From assembly GCA_900315075.1 (NCBI GenBank), contig OMXV01000001.1:1-64000 (forward strand): DNA of 64,000 bases, written 5' to 3'. The position numbers and the translations under genes are program-made. The stretch is from an uncultured Prevotellaceae bacterium. Its GTDB lineage: Bacteria; Bacteroidota; Bacteroidia; Bacteroidales; Bacteroidaceae. Of this stretch, positions 52,013-61,100 are shown piece after piece. The notes below the pieces were generated by a model, which worked only from the letters and a program-made list of their open reading frames with translations, did not search any database and was not told where the DNA came from. Every line of letters begins with the position of its first letter. Position 1 is the first letter of the stretch.

Positions 52013-55000
52013 ATGAAAAAGTTTGTTGTTTTCTTATTATTCCTTTTGCCATTGATGGCAAAAGCAGGTCCGATAGACCTCGAATCGGCTAAGAGGGCAG
52101 CTGGGACATTCCTGAAAGAGAAAGTCCACTCTAAAACCATTAAGCCGATGAATCTTGCCTATAGGCAGTCTATGCCCGGCCATGAAGACCAGACAGCCTG
52201 TTACGTCTTCAATGCGAGCGACGGTAAAGGCTATGTAGTAGTCAGTGGTGACGACCGCACGGAGCAAGTGCTGGGTTATTCGCCGACAGGGCACATCGAC
52301 CCGACTGCCATGCCCGACAACATGAAGTACTATCTTGACGAATTAGCCAAAGAAATTGCCAGTATTAAAGGCAATGTCTCTGGCGGAAGTAATCCAATGA
52401 GGCGCGCCCCCACTAAAAAGGCAATTGCCCCCCTCATTACGACACACTGGGACCAAGACAGCCCTTTCTTCAACATGACTCCTACTGTGACCAACAACAA
52501 TGGCACTACCCATTGCGTCACAGGTTGTGTGGCGACGGCTCTTGCACAGTTGATGAACTTCTATAAATACCCTAATGCCACCATAGCCGAGATTCCCGGC
52601 TATACCTCAGAGTCTTACGGTTTCAAGTTAGACGCCATACCCGCTGGCACAGCAATAGACTGGAACAATATGGTAGATACCTACAACAGTAGTTCCACCA
52701 CTGCACAGTGCAACGCCGTAGCCAAACTTATGTATCTGTGTGGTGTAAGTATGAAGATGGACTACGGACCATATTCATCCGGAGCATCGATATCACCAAA
52801 CGCCCTCATCAAATATTTCGGATACGGCAGTCAGGTCCAGTTATGCGAAAAGGCAGATTATACTTCCTTTGAATGGTTTAATTTGATTTATGAGGAGTTG
52901 GCCAAGGGCTACCCAATGTACTCCGATGGCGGAAGCCATGCTTATATAATCGACGGTTATGATGGCGATTGTATGTTCCACTTCAACTGGGGATGGGGCC
53001 CAGGCTCCGATGGATATTACCTGCTTTCGGCTGTCAGCGAATACTATCCTGAAGGCGGCGTAGGCTCAACCACTGGTTACACCTCTGGTCAGAGAGTCTT
53101 AACAGGACTGAGGACGACATCAGCCGAAAGCCCAAAGATTGAATCTATAGTCAAGTTGGATTCACAAGTAGACAACAACACACTAAAAGTAGAGGTGACT
53201 CATCCTGCAAGATTGGCAGAAGAAAGCGCCTTTGGCATCGGCTACATGAAAGACGACCGGAGCGTAGTTCCCATCAGTGTCTGCTATGAAGAATGGCCCT
53301 ACTATTCAAATGGAACTATTATATTATCATATCCATTCACTATCAGAGGTCTCTCAAAAGGTAACTATAAGGTTGTAGCCATCAAAAAGGATGAGGGCAG
53401 CAGTGTATGGAAGACAAGTGAAGACACGGGAAAGAGTTTTGCAGATGTGAACGTCGATGGCAATGGAAATGTCACCACCACGTTGTATGGCTATACCAAA
53501 GACATCAAAGTTGACACAATGGTTTTTGTCAATGACCCCACTTTTGGCTCAAACAGGATAAAGGCATACGTCTCCAAAAATGCCAATGACGGAAAGACTT
53601 TCGATGGTGATATTTCCCTATACGCTATCGAAGAAACACCCATAGGCACTAATGGTTTAAGAACTACTTATTATAATCTTGACACAAAATCAGTGATTTT
53701 GAAAAAAGACGAGACTAAAAGTCTGGATTTCAGCGCTTTTATCAGCGGCATATACTATGGTGCCTCGGATGCTGATTCCCTCTTCACATTCAGGTTTTGT
53801 CAAGGAGACTTCAGAGGAAAAGAGTTAGGAGATTTCAAAGTGTTGGTAAAGAAGTCACCCAAAATCAGCAGGAACCTTGCGATGACCATGACCCCCACCA
53901 TAGAATCTTTCAACACATCGCAAAATTACCTTTATGGTAAGTCGTTAAAGATGAAAGTACAGGTAGTCAACGAAAACGACAGCGATTATGTGGGATACGT
54001 GCAAGCAAGGGCTTATATTGGTAACACGTACTCATGGGATGATAGAGCCATCTGCCTGCCAGCAGGCAGTCAGACAGAAGTGGAATTTGATTTATGGTCA
54101 GAAGGCTTCCCCAATGACGCCAGTTCCTGCAGGTTGGAGTTGAAGAACTGGTGCTGGAACGGTGTTCTGTCATTCAGTAAGACGGAGTGCTCCACATTCG
54201 AGCCATTGGTATTCAATCTGCAACCTGGCATAAAGGTGTTTTACGAAAATGGCACATCGAAATGTTTCGAGGCAACATCTTCATACAGTGCCCCCAAGAA
54301 TGCCACCGCTATCGACATCAGGGGTCAAAACACGCTGAAAAGTCTCACCCGTGCCAACCCCAACTGCCTTGTCTTCACCGATGACAAATCCGGCACCCCT
54401 TCAGGAGTGACCACCAACATTGTGAAATCCAGCAAATCTGATAACATCACGCTCACCGATGGCTACAGTTTCGCCACACCGGAGCAATTCACTGCGACTA
54501 ACATATCCTACACACGCACATTCACCAAGGCATATCGCCCCAACGGCACTGGGTGGACAACCATCTGCCTGCCCTTCGATGTCACAAGCGTGAAAGTGAA
54601 AAATGGCAGCACATCGACGGCCATCGACTGGTTCCACAGCAGCACCGACACAGGCAAGTCGTTCTGGGTGCGTGAGTTCTCTGAAGAAGATGCCCCGATG
54701 ATACGTTTCGCCCCTGCCAGCAAGATGCTCGCCGCACATCCCTACATCATATCGTTCCCCGACGCCAATAGCGGCATAGGCAAGACACTCACAGGTAAGC
54801 CTGTGACATTCTACGGTTCACAGGCCGTCATCAAACCATCATTCCGCAGTCAGACCCTCGGCTACACCTACCGAATGAAAGGTGTGACGTCTTCAAGCAC
54901 TATAAACCTGGGCTTTGGCCATAACGACGGTGACACATTGTTTGTCAAGAACTCACCACTGTCGGTACCGGCATTCAGAGCATATTTCGAGCCTGTGACC

Positions 55001-58000
55001 TCTGGTGCCCAAACACGAGCCAGACTCATCCTTGCAGGTGAAAAGGGAAATGTAGGTGATGACCCATTAGAGCAAGAGGAGAGTATGGAGTTGGTTGACC
55101 TCGGTTTGAGCGTGAAATGGGCAAACAAAAACCTTGGCGCCAAGACAGCCGAGAGGCCAGGACAAATAATATCATGGGGAGAACTAACCCCAAAGAGCTA
55201 TTATTCCCTTGCCAACTATGAGTACTATCAAAGCTACAGCTATTGCTGGGATATCGGTTCCGACATCTCTGGCACCCAATACGATGTTGCCTACACACAG
55301 TCGGGAGGCAAATACCGCATGCCTACACGAGCCGAGATGCAAGAGCTGATTGACCGATGCACAATAACTAACGAAATAGTCAACGGTGTTGATGGATTCA
55401 GAGTTAAGGGACCAAACGGCAACAGCATCTTTATGCCGGCATCAGGTTTTAAAGAATACTACAATTATGTATTCACATCCGACGAATCCCAAGACAACAA
55501 ATGCGGTTTTTATTGGACATCAGAGCCTTACAACAGCAACTCTTCTAAATATGCATATAGTTTGATTATCGGCACAGACGGCACACACAGTATCACCAAT
55601 TCCTACCGCTGTGACGGTCTTACCATTCGTCCCGTGGAAGCGACCGATACCCCTGTAGTACCTGTGGAACCCGAGGCCGTGGACTTAGGTCTGAGCACCA
55701 ATTGGGCAACCTTCAACGTAGGTGCCACTATTCCCGAGGCTTCCGGCAAGATGGTGGCATGGGGCGAGACAGAACCGAAGTCGTCATACACATGGGAGAA
55801 CTATACCTACTGTAACGGCACTGCCAGCAGTGTGCAGAACATCGGAAATGAAATCAGCGGTACAGGATATGACATAGCCACCGAGGAATGGGGCGACGAC
55901 TGGCGCATGCCGACTCAGAAGGAGATTAAAGAACTGAGAGACAAATGCACGTTCACCAACACTGTCCAGAATGGAGTCAAGGGCTGCACTGTGACCGGCC
56001 CCAATGGCAACAGTATTTTCCTGCCCTTCAGCGGATGCAGTTATAATGGTGCCACCTACGGTAAAGACTCTTATGTCTTTTACTGGAGCGGCACTCTGGA
56101 CGGCAGCAACAACCAAAAAGCCAACTCGCTCTACGTGACGAGCAGCAGTGGAGCAACTATATCGCTTTGCCAACGACGCACAGGCGTGTTTGTGAGACCG
56201 GTGAAGGGGCACAACGAGATAGCCGAAGTAGAGCCGGAGGAAGTAGACCTCGGATTGAGCACCACCTGGGCATCGTTCAACCTTGGCGCCACCTCACCGT
56301 CAGAAGCAGGCGACATGGTGGCATGGGGTGAGACAGAACCGAAGTCGTCGTACACCTGGGAGAACTACACTTACTGCAATGGCACGGCAAGTAGTGTGCA
56401 GAACATCGGAAATGAGATAAGCGACACAGAATATGACGCCGCAGCCAATATGTGGGGCGACGGATGGCGTATGCCCACCAGGGAAGAGATTAACGAACTG
56501 AGGACAAAATGCACATTCACCCAAACGACCATGAACGGTGTCAAGGGATACAAAGTAACCGGTCCCAACGGCAACAGCATCTTCTTGCCATTCGGCGGAT
56601 GCAGTTACAATGGCGCCACCTATGGCACAGGTTCATACGCTTACTACTGGAGCGGCACCTTGGATGGCAGCAACAACCAGAAAGCACATACAATATATGT
56701 GAAGAGCGGCAGTGGAGCCACTTCCATTGTATGTCAGCGGCGAACAGGCATACTCATAAGACCTGTCAAGGGTAATATTGAAAAGGCCCAGCCACAAACA
56801 GTTGACCTTGGCATCGGCACAAAGTGGGCATCATTCAATGTGGGTGCCACATCAGCCGAAGATTACGGCAGCATGTTCGCTTGGGGAGAGACTACCACCA
56901 AGTCATCCTACAGATGGAGCAACTACACCCACGCCAATGGCACCGCAGCAAGTGTGATGAACATAGGCTATGATATCAGCAATACGAAGTACGACGTGGC
57001 ATCACAAGAATGGGGTGACGGCTGGCGTCTGCCCACAAAGCAGGAACTCCAGACATTGAAGTCGAAATGTACCTTTACCCTAACTACTGTCAACGGCATA
57101 AAAGGCTACAAAGTGACTGGTCCCAACGGCAACAGCATCTTCCTTCCTTTGGGTGGATGCAGTTACGACGGCAAAGATTATGGCAAAGACACATACACCT
57201 ACTACTGGAGTGGTACTCTCGACGACAGCAATATCCAGAAGGCAAACACACTCTATCTGAAGAGCGGCAGTGGGGCCTCACTAATAGCATGCCAACGCCG
57301 CACAGGTATATATGTGCGACCCGTGAAGGGAGACAAAGAAGACTCCAATCCTGAATACGTGGACTTGGGGCTCTCCACCAAATGGGCGACCTGTAACGTG
57401 GGAGCCTCATCTCCCGAGGAATCCGGCAACTTGTACGCCTGGGGTGAAACAACCACTAAAGCCAGCTACAAATGGAGCAACTACACATACGCCAACGGCA
57501 CTGCATCCAGCATGGTGTATATAGGCAGCAGCATCTGTGGTTCTCAATATGATGCCGCCACACAAAAATTGGGAAGCATGTGGCGTATGCCGACACAAGC
57601 AGATATAACAGAACTGAGAACCAAATGTACGTTCACTGCCACAACTGTCAACGGCGTGAAGGGCTACACCGTGAAGGGCCCGAACGGCAACAGTATCTTC
57701 CTGCCTTTCGCCGGATGTAGTTACGATGGAAAGACCTACGGCAAGGGAACCTACGCGTTCTACTGGAGCGGCACCCTAAGCAACGACAACTCAAAGGCCA
57801 AAGCACTCTACGTGAAGGACGGCAGCGGTGCCACAGTTTCCGATTGTCAGCGCCGTACAGGTATCGTCATCAGGCCAGTCTATAAAAAATCCTCCATGCA
57901 AGTCACACAAATTGATGGTATCAACGACAACACAGAAACAGAAAATGATGACGTGTTTACACTATCGGGCATAAAGGTCGATTCCGACCATCTGAAACCA

Positions 58001-58042
58001 GGTGTCTATGTCCGCAACGGGAAGAAGTTTGTGGTCAAATAG
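52013..58042 (+). CDS. C10 (streptopain-like) cysteine protease with five FISUMP-like repeats
   Basis: A 2009-residue secreted protein. Signal peptide at 1-18. The propeptide (about 20-135) is Spi-like (GKGYVVVSGDDR). The C10 catalytic domain (about 140-370) has HCVTGCVATALAQLMNF (Cys172), GGSHAYIIDGYDG (His309) and FHFNWGWGPGSDGYY. Beta-sandwich modules cover about 380-1020. Five homologous repeats of about 187 residues then begin near residues 1028, 1222, 1411, 1597 and 1782. Each contains VDLGLSxxWAxxNVGA, WRMPTxxEIxEL, GPNGNSIFLPFxGCSY and CQRRTGIxxRPVKG, resembling FISUMP/DUF1566-type lectin-like domains. The last 30 residues (TLSGIKVDSDH...NGKKFVVK) form the Prevotella C-terminal tail. 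Such proteases (interpain/periodontain-like) degrade host or dietary proteins; the repeats may bind surfaces. Confidence 0.88.
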   Translation: MKKFVVFLLFLLPLMAKAGPIDLESAKRAAGTFLKEKVHSKTIKPMNLAYRQSMPGHEDQTACYVFNASDGKGYVVVSGDDRTEQVLGYSPTGHIDPTAMPDNMKYYLDELAKEIASIKGNVSGGSNPMRRAPTKKAIAPLITTHWDQDSPFFNMTPTVTNNNGTTHCVTGCVATALAQLMNFYKYPNATIAEIPGYTSESYGFKLDAIPAGTAIDWNNMVDTYNSSSTTAQCNAVAKLMYLCGVSMKMDYGPYSSGASISPNALIKYFGYGSQVQLCEKADYTSFEWFNLIYEELAKGYPMYSDGGSHAYIIDGYDGDCMFHFNWGWGPGSDGYYLLSAVSEYYPEGGVGSTTGYTSGQRVLTGLRTTSAESPKIESIVKLDSQVDNNTLKVEVTHPARLAEESAFGIGYMKDDRSVVPISVCYEEWPYYSNGTIILSYPFTIRGLSKGNYKVVAIKKDEGSSVWKTSEDTGKSFADVNVDGNGNVTTTLYGYTKDIKVDTMVFVNDPTFGSNRIKAYVSKNANDGKTFDGDISLYAIEETPIGTNGLRTTYYNLDTKSVILKKDETKSLDFSAFISGIYYGASDADSLFTFRFCQGDFRGKELGDFKVLVKKSPKISRNLAMTMTPTIESFNTSQNYLYGKSLKMKVQVVNENDSDYVGYVQARAYIGNTYSWDDRAICLPAGSQTEVEFDLWSEGFPNDASSCRLELKNWCWNGVLSFSKTECSTFEPLVFNLQPGIKVFYENGTSKCFEATSSYSAPKNATAIDIRGQNTLKSLTRANPNCLVFTDDKSGTPSGVTTNIVKSSKSDNITLTDGYSFATPEQFTATNISYTRTFTKAYRPNGTGWTTICLPFDVTSVKVKNGSTSTAIDWFHSSTDTGKSFWVREFSEEDAPMIRFAPASKMLAAHPYIISFPDANSGIGKTLTGKPVTFYGSQAVIKPSFRSQTLGYTYRMKGVTSSSTINLGFGHNDGDTLFVKNSPLSVPAFRAYFEPVTSGAQTRARLILAGEKGNVGDDPLEQEESMELVDLGLSVKWANKNLGAKTAERPGQIISWGELTPKSYYSLANYEYYQSYSYCWDIGSDISGTQYDVAYTQSGGKYRMPTRAEMQELIDRCTITNEIVNGVDGFRVKGPNGNSIFMPASGFKEYYNYVFTSDESQDNKCGFYWTSEPYNSNSSKYAYSLIIGTDGTHSITNSYRCDGLTIRPVEATDTPVVPVEPEAVDLGLSTNWATFNVGATIPEASGKMVAWGETEPKSSYTWENYTYCNGTASSVQNIGNEISGTGYDIATEEWGDDWRMPTQKEIKELRDKCTFTNTVQNGVKGCTVTGPNGNSIFLPFSGCSYNGATYGKDSYVFYWSGTLDGSNNQKANSLYVTSSSGATISLCQRRTGVFVRPVKGHNEIAEVEPEEVDLGLSTTWASFNLGATSPSEAGDMVAWGETEPKSSYTWENYTYCNGTASSVQNIGNEISDTEYDAAANMWGDGWRMPTREEINELRTKCTFTQTTMNGVKGYKVTGPNGNSIFLPFGGCSYNGATYGTGSYAYYWSGTLDGSNNQKAHTIYVKSGSGATSIVCQRRTGILIRPVKGNIEKAQPQTVDLGIGTKWASFNVGATSAEDYGSMFAWGETTTKSSYRWSNYTHANGTAASVMNIGYDISNTKYDVASQEWGDGWRLPTKQELQTLKSKCTFTLTTVNGIKGYKVTGPNGNSIFLPLGGCSYDGKDYGKDTYTYYWSGTLDDSNIQKANTLYLKSGSGASLIACQRRTGIYVRPVKGDKEDSNPEYVDLGLSTKWATCNVGASSPEESGNLYAWGETTTKASYKWSNYTYANGTASSMVYIGSSICGSQYDAATQKLGSMWRMPTQADITELRTKCTFTATTVNGVKGYTVKGPNGNSIFLPFAGCSYDGKTYGKGTYAFYWSGTLSNDNSKAKALYVKDGSGATVSDCQRRTGIVIRPVYKKSSMQVTQIDGINDNTETENDDVFTLSGIKVDSDHLKPGVYVRNGKKFVVK
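55091..57880 (+). repeat. Five tandem 560-bp protein-coding repeats
   Basis: Approximate unit starts are 55094, 55678, 56245, 56800 and 57358. Units 2-5 share long near-identical blocks (for example the sequence encoding GPNGNSIFLPF and YWSGTLDGSNNQKA). Unit 1 is the most diverged. Confidence 0.85.
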
Positions 58043-58099
58043 AATGATCATTTGATACATCTTTCGCATATTGGAAAAATATAGAAAGAAAAAGCCACA

Positions 58100-58136
58100 C
58101 CCCGAAAAATCGATTTGTCGGTTTTTCGGGGTTTCT
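58100..58136 (+). terminator. Terminator of the C10 protease gene
   Basis: A 10-bp stem (CCCCGAAAAA / TTTTTCGGGG) is followed by TTTCT. It has a 12-base loop. Confidence 0.75.
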
Positions 58137-58212
58137 ACTTATAGAATGACACGAAACGCGGCGTTTCCGTTTCAGTTTTCGGCGGGTCATTTTTTATTCT
58201 CAAAAAACATGT

Positions 58213-58263
58213 TATTTTTGCAGAAAAAAGCATTGTAGAACGGCAAAAACTTGCTAAATTTGC
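58213..58263 (+). promoter_or_regulatory. Tandem promoters of the lipoate/glycine-cleavage operon
   Basis: The first box is TATTTTTGC at 58213-58221. The second promoter has TTG at 58233-58235, a 19-base spacer and TAAATTTGC at 58255-58263. The 130-base leader after it holds only degenerate AGTTGACGAGTTGATG-type units. No glycine riboswitch core was recognised. Confidence 0.65.
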
Positions 58264-58394
58264 AAAGAGTTGATGAGTAAACAAGTTGACGAGTTGATGA
58301 ATTGACAAGTTATTAGCATTGCCATTCGTGAAGGTATTGTCCAAGCTCCAAAACTCCTGTACTCCCAAACTCCTAAGAAAATTCCCAAACAGGC

Positions 58395-59363
58395 ATGATT
58401 AACATCACCCTCCCCTCCCCTGCCCCCCGTCCACTGCCATTCTACTTAGCAATGGAAGAATACGTGGCGCGGCAAATGGAAGAGGACGATTGTTTCTTTT
58501 TGTGGCAGGTGCCTTCGACGGTGATTTTCGGCCGCAACCAACTCATCGACAACGAGGTGAATATGGACTATTGCAGGGCAAACGGTATCCAGACCTATCG
58601 TCGCAAGAGTGGTGGTGGCTGCGTGTATGCCGACGAAGGGAATATCATGTTGTCGTATATCACCCATGATGAGCGTGTGAATTTCACCTTTAACCGTTAC
58701 ATCAACCTTGTTGCCCTGGTGCTTTGTCGTCTCGGCATCGATGCGAAAGCCACTGGGCGCAACGACATCCTCATTGACGGGCGCAAGGTCTCTGGCAATG
58801 CCTTCTACCACCTCCCAGGTCGCAGCATCGTCCATGGCACATTGCTTTACGATACGAATATGCAGCACATGGTGGGCAGTATCACGCCAAGCGACGAGAA
58901 ATTGGTGAGCAAAGGCGTGAAGAGTGTTCGTCAACATATCGCTCTGTTGAAAGATTACCTCACCATCACCATCGAAGAACTGAAGCAGCATATTATCAAC
59001 ACGCTGTGCGAACGGGAAATCTGCCTTGACTATACCGCTGTGCACCAGATAGAGGAAATAGAGCGCGAATATCACACCGACGCATTCATCTACGGACACA
59101 ATCCCAGTTATACCACCCAGCGAAACGGTCGTATCGATGGAGTTGGAGAATTTGAGGTAAGCATGGAACTGAAAAACAATGTCATCAAGGGCATCGACCT
59201 CAAGGGCGACTACCTGCTCGCCGGCGACCTCAGCTTCATTGAACAACGACTCATCAATCAGCCACTCACCCATGAGCATCTGGCGGCAGTACTCCCTCCC
59301 GACCTTGGCGACATCATCCCCAACCTAAAAAGAGAAGAATTTATACAACTAATCTTAAAATAA
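58395..59363 (+). CDS. lplA: Lipoate-protein ligase A
   Basis: A 322-residue cytosolic enzyme that attaches free lipoate to lipoyl-domain lysines, here most likely GcvH. The catalytic/binding motifs are TYRRKSGGGCVYADEGN and ILIDGRKVSGNAFYHLPGR (Lys of the adenylate site). VPSTVIFGRNQ is the conserved N-terminal loop. A C-terminal accessory domain (about 245-322) is present, as in full-length LplA. It is first in a run lplA-gcvT-gcvH-gcvPA-gcvPB-lpd, with gcvT starting 8 bases after its stop. This directly links lipoylation to the glycine-cleavage system. Confidence 0.93.
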   Translation: MINITLPSPAPRPLPFYLAMEEYVARQMEEDDCFFLWQVPSTVIFGRNQLIDNEVNMDYCRANGIQTYRRKSGGGCVYADEGNIMLSYITHDERVNFTFNRYINLVALVLCRLGIDAKATGRNDILIDGRKVSGNAFYHLPGRSIVHGTLLYDTNMQHMVGSITPSDEKLVSKGVKSVRQHIALLKDYLTITIEELKQHIINTLCEREICLDYTAVHQIEEIEREYHTDAFIYGHNPSYTTQRNGRIDGVGEFEVSMELKNNVIKGIDLKGDYLLAGDLSFIEQRLINQPLTHEHLAAVLPPDLGDIIPNLKREEFIQLILK

Positions 59364-59371
59364 AGAATGAT

Positions 59372-60463
59372 ATGGAAAACAAAAGAACCTGTCTTTACGA
59401 CCGACATGTAGCACTTGGTGCACTGATTTCCCCCTTTGGTGGCTTCGATATGCCTATCCAATACACCTCTATTATCGAGGAGCACAACGCTGTGCGCCAT
59501 CACTGTGGCGTTTTCGACGTTTCCCATATGGGTGAGGTACGTGTGACCGGTCCCGATGCCGAACGCTTTGTGAACCACATTTTCACCAACGACATCACAG
59601 GTGCTCCCGATGGCAAAATATTCTATGGCATGATGTGCTATCCCCATGGAGGCACAGTAGACGACCTGCTCGTCTATCGCATGGGTGAGAACGACTTCTT
59701 CCTGGTCATCAACGCCGCTAATATCGACAAGGACGTGGCATGGATGAAAGAACACACCGAGGGTTTCGACATCTGCTTAGACCACCAGTCCGACTACTAT
59801 GGCCAAATTGCCGTTCAAGGTCCCGAGTCTGAGGCTGTGATGGAAGAGGTATTGTCTATCCCCTGCCGTGAACTGGTATTCTATACAACGAAGACCATCC
59901 ATGTGGATGGCGAGGATGTTATCATAAGTCGCACCGGTTATACTGGTGAGGACGGTTTCGAGGTTTACGGTTCCCATGATTATATTGTCCGTCTGTGGGA
60001 CCTTTTGATGGCCAGTGGCCGTTGCAAGCCCTGCGGACTGGGTTGTCGCGACACATTGCGCTTTGAGGTGGGTCTGCCCCTCTATGGCGACGAGTTATCA
60101 GAAGAAATCTCTCCTGTGAGCGCCGGTCTGAGCATGTTCTGCAAGTTTGACAAGGCAGAGTTTATCGGTCGTGAGGCATTGTTGAAAGAGAAGACTGAGG
60201 GTCCGGCACGCCGGGTTATCGGCATCGAGTTGCGCGATCGCGCTGTTCCCCGCCATGGCTACCCCGTATTGAAAGACGGTGTGCAAGTGGGCGAGGTAAC
60301 CACCGGCTACAACTCCATCTCTACCGGCAAGAGTGTCTGCATGGCTCTCGTTGAGACTGCACACGCTAAATTAGGCACCGAACTGGAAATACAGATCCGT
60401 CGCAAGACATTCCCCGGTGTAGTGGTGAAAAAGCGCTTCTACGATAAGCATTATAAGAAATAA
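59372..60463 (+). CDS. gcvT: Glycine cleavage system T protein (aminomethyltransferase)
   Basis: A 363-residue tetrahydrofolate-dependent aminomethyltransferase that releases ammonia and forms methylene-THF from the aminomethyl-lipoyl GcvH intermediate. Motifs: SHMGEVRVTGPDAERFVNHI, GGTVDDLLVYRM, the folate-site region ISRTGYTGEDGFEVY, and CRDTLRFEVGLPLYGDEL. Length matches the family. The 140 bases after it contain a weak CCCC...GGGG hairpin at 60480-60496 and short TCTAGAAA units, but no strong terminator. Confidence 0.96.
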   Translation: MENKRTCLYDRHVALGALISPFGGFDMPIQYTSIIEEHNAVRHHCGVFDVSHMGEVRVTGPDAERFVNHIFTNDITGAPDGKIFYGMMCYPHGGTVDDLLVYRMGENDFFLVINAANIDKDVAWMKEHTEGFDICLDHQSDYYGQIAVQGPESEAVMEEVLSIPCRELVFYTTKTIHVDGEDVIISRTGYTGEDGFEVYGSHDYIVRLWDLLMASGRCKPCGLGCRDTLRFEVGLPLYGDELSEEISPVSAGLSMFCKFDKAEFIGREALLKEKTEGPARRVIGIELRDRAVPRHGYPVLKDGVQVGEVTTGYNSISTGKSVCMALVETAHAKLGTELEIQIRRKTFPGVVVKKRFYDKHYKK

Positions 60464-60603
60464 AAATCCTCACCCCCACCCCCTCTCCAAGGGGAGATGG
60501 GAGTAGATACCCAATGTCCTAGTCAAAACAGACACTCTAGAAAGTCTAGAAAATCTTAAAAATACAAAATAACAATCATCAACAATAAAAAATCAGTAAA
60601 ATT

Positions 60604-60987
60604 ATGGCAAAAGTAATTGAAGGTCTGTATTATGCAGAGTCACACGAGTATGTTCGCGTAGAAGGAGAGTTTGGTTACATCGGTATCACCGACTATGCCC
60701 AGCATGCCCTAGGCAATGTGGTGTATGTGGATATGCCCGAGGTGGATGATGAAGTGGAAGCCGGCGAAGAGTTTGGCGCTGTAGAGAGTGTGAAAGCCGC
60801 CAGCGACCTGATTTCCCCTGTTAGTGGCACTGTAGTAGCAGTGAACGAAGACCTTGCCGACAGTCCAGAACTGCTCAACAGCGACGCTTTTGAAAACTGG
60901 ATTATCAAGGTGGAACTATCCGACAAGACCGAGCTTGACAACCTCATGGAGGCCGACACCTATCAAGAGTATTGCGAAAAGTTGTAA
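60604..60987 (+). CDS. gcvH: Glycine cleavage system H protein
   Basis: A 127-residue lipoyl carrier that shuttles the aminomethyl group between the P, T and L proteins. The lipoylated lysine is Lys64 in GAVESVKAASDL. ITDYAQHALGNVVYVDMPEV and the C-terminal NLMEADTYQEYCEKL are standard. Length is typical. It is followed by an 81-bp array of 9-bp repeats before gcvPA. Confidence 0.97.
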   Translation: MAKVIEGLYYAESHEYVRVEGEFGYIGITDYAQHALGNVVYVDMPEVDDEVEAGEEFGAVESVKAASDLISPVSGTVVAVNEDLADSPELLNSDAFENWIIKVELSDKTELDNLMEADTYQEYCEKL

Positions 60988-61002
60988 TATGATGTTGTGA
61001 TT

Positions 61003-61083
61003 AATCGGAGTATTCGGAATAATCGGAGTATTCGGAATAATCGGAATATTCGGAATATTCAGAGTATTCGGAGTAATCAGAAA
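61003..61083. repeat. 9-bp tandem repeat, 9 units (AATCGGAGT type) between gcvH and gcvPA
   Basis: Nine consecutive nonamers (AATCGGAGT, ATTCGGAAT, ATTCAGAGT and similar) end 18 bases before the gcvPA start codon. The same unit type encodes the N-terminus of lpd at 63882-63935. Confidence 0.92.
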
Positions 61084-61100
61084 TTAAAGAATAAAAAAGC

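Noticed and set aside
58264-58394. Glycine riboswitch upstream of the glycine-cleavage operon
   Set aside because: The leader consists of degenerate AGTTGACGAGTTGATG-type units; no aptamer core or tandem structure was found.
59258-59755. 165-codon minus-strand frame across lplA and gcvT
   Set aside because: It is opposite two certain genes and has no domain features.
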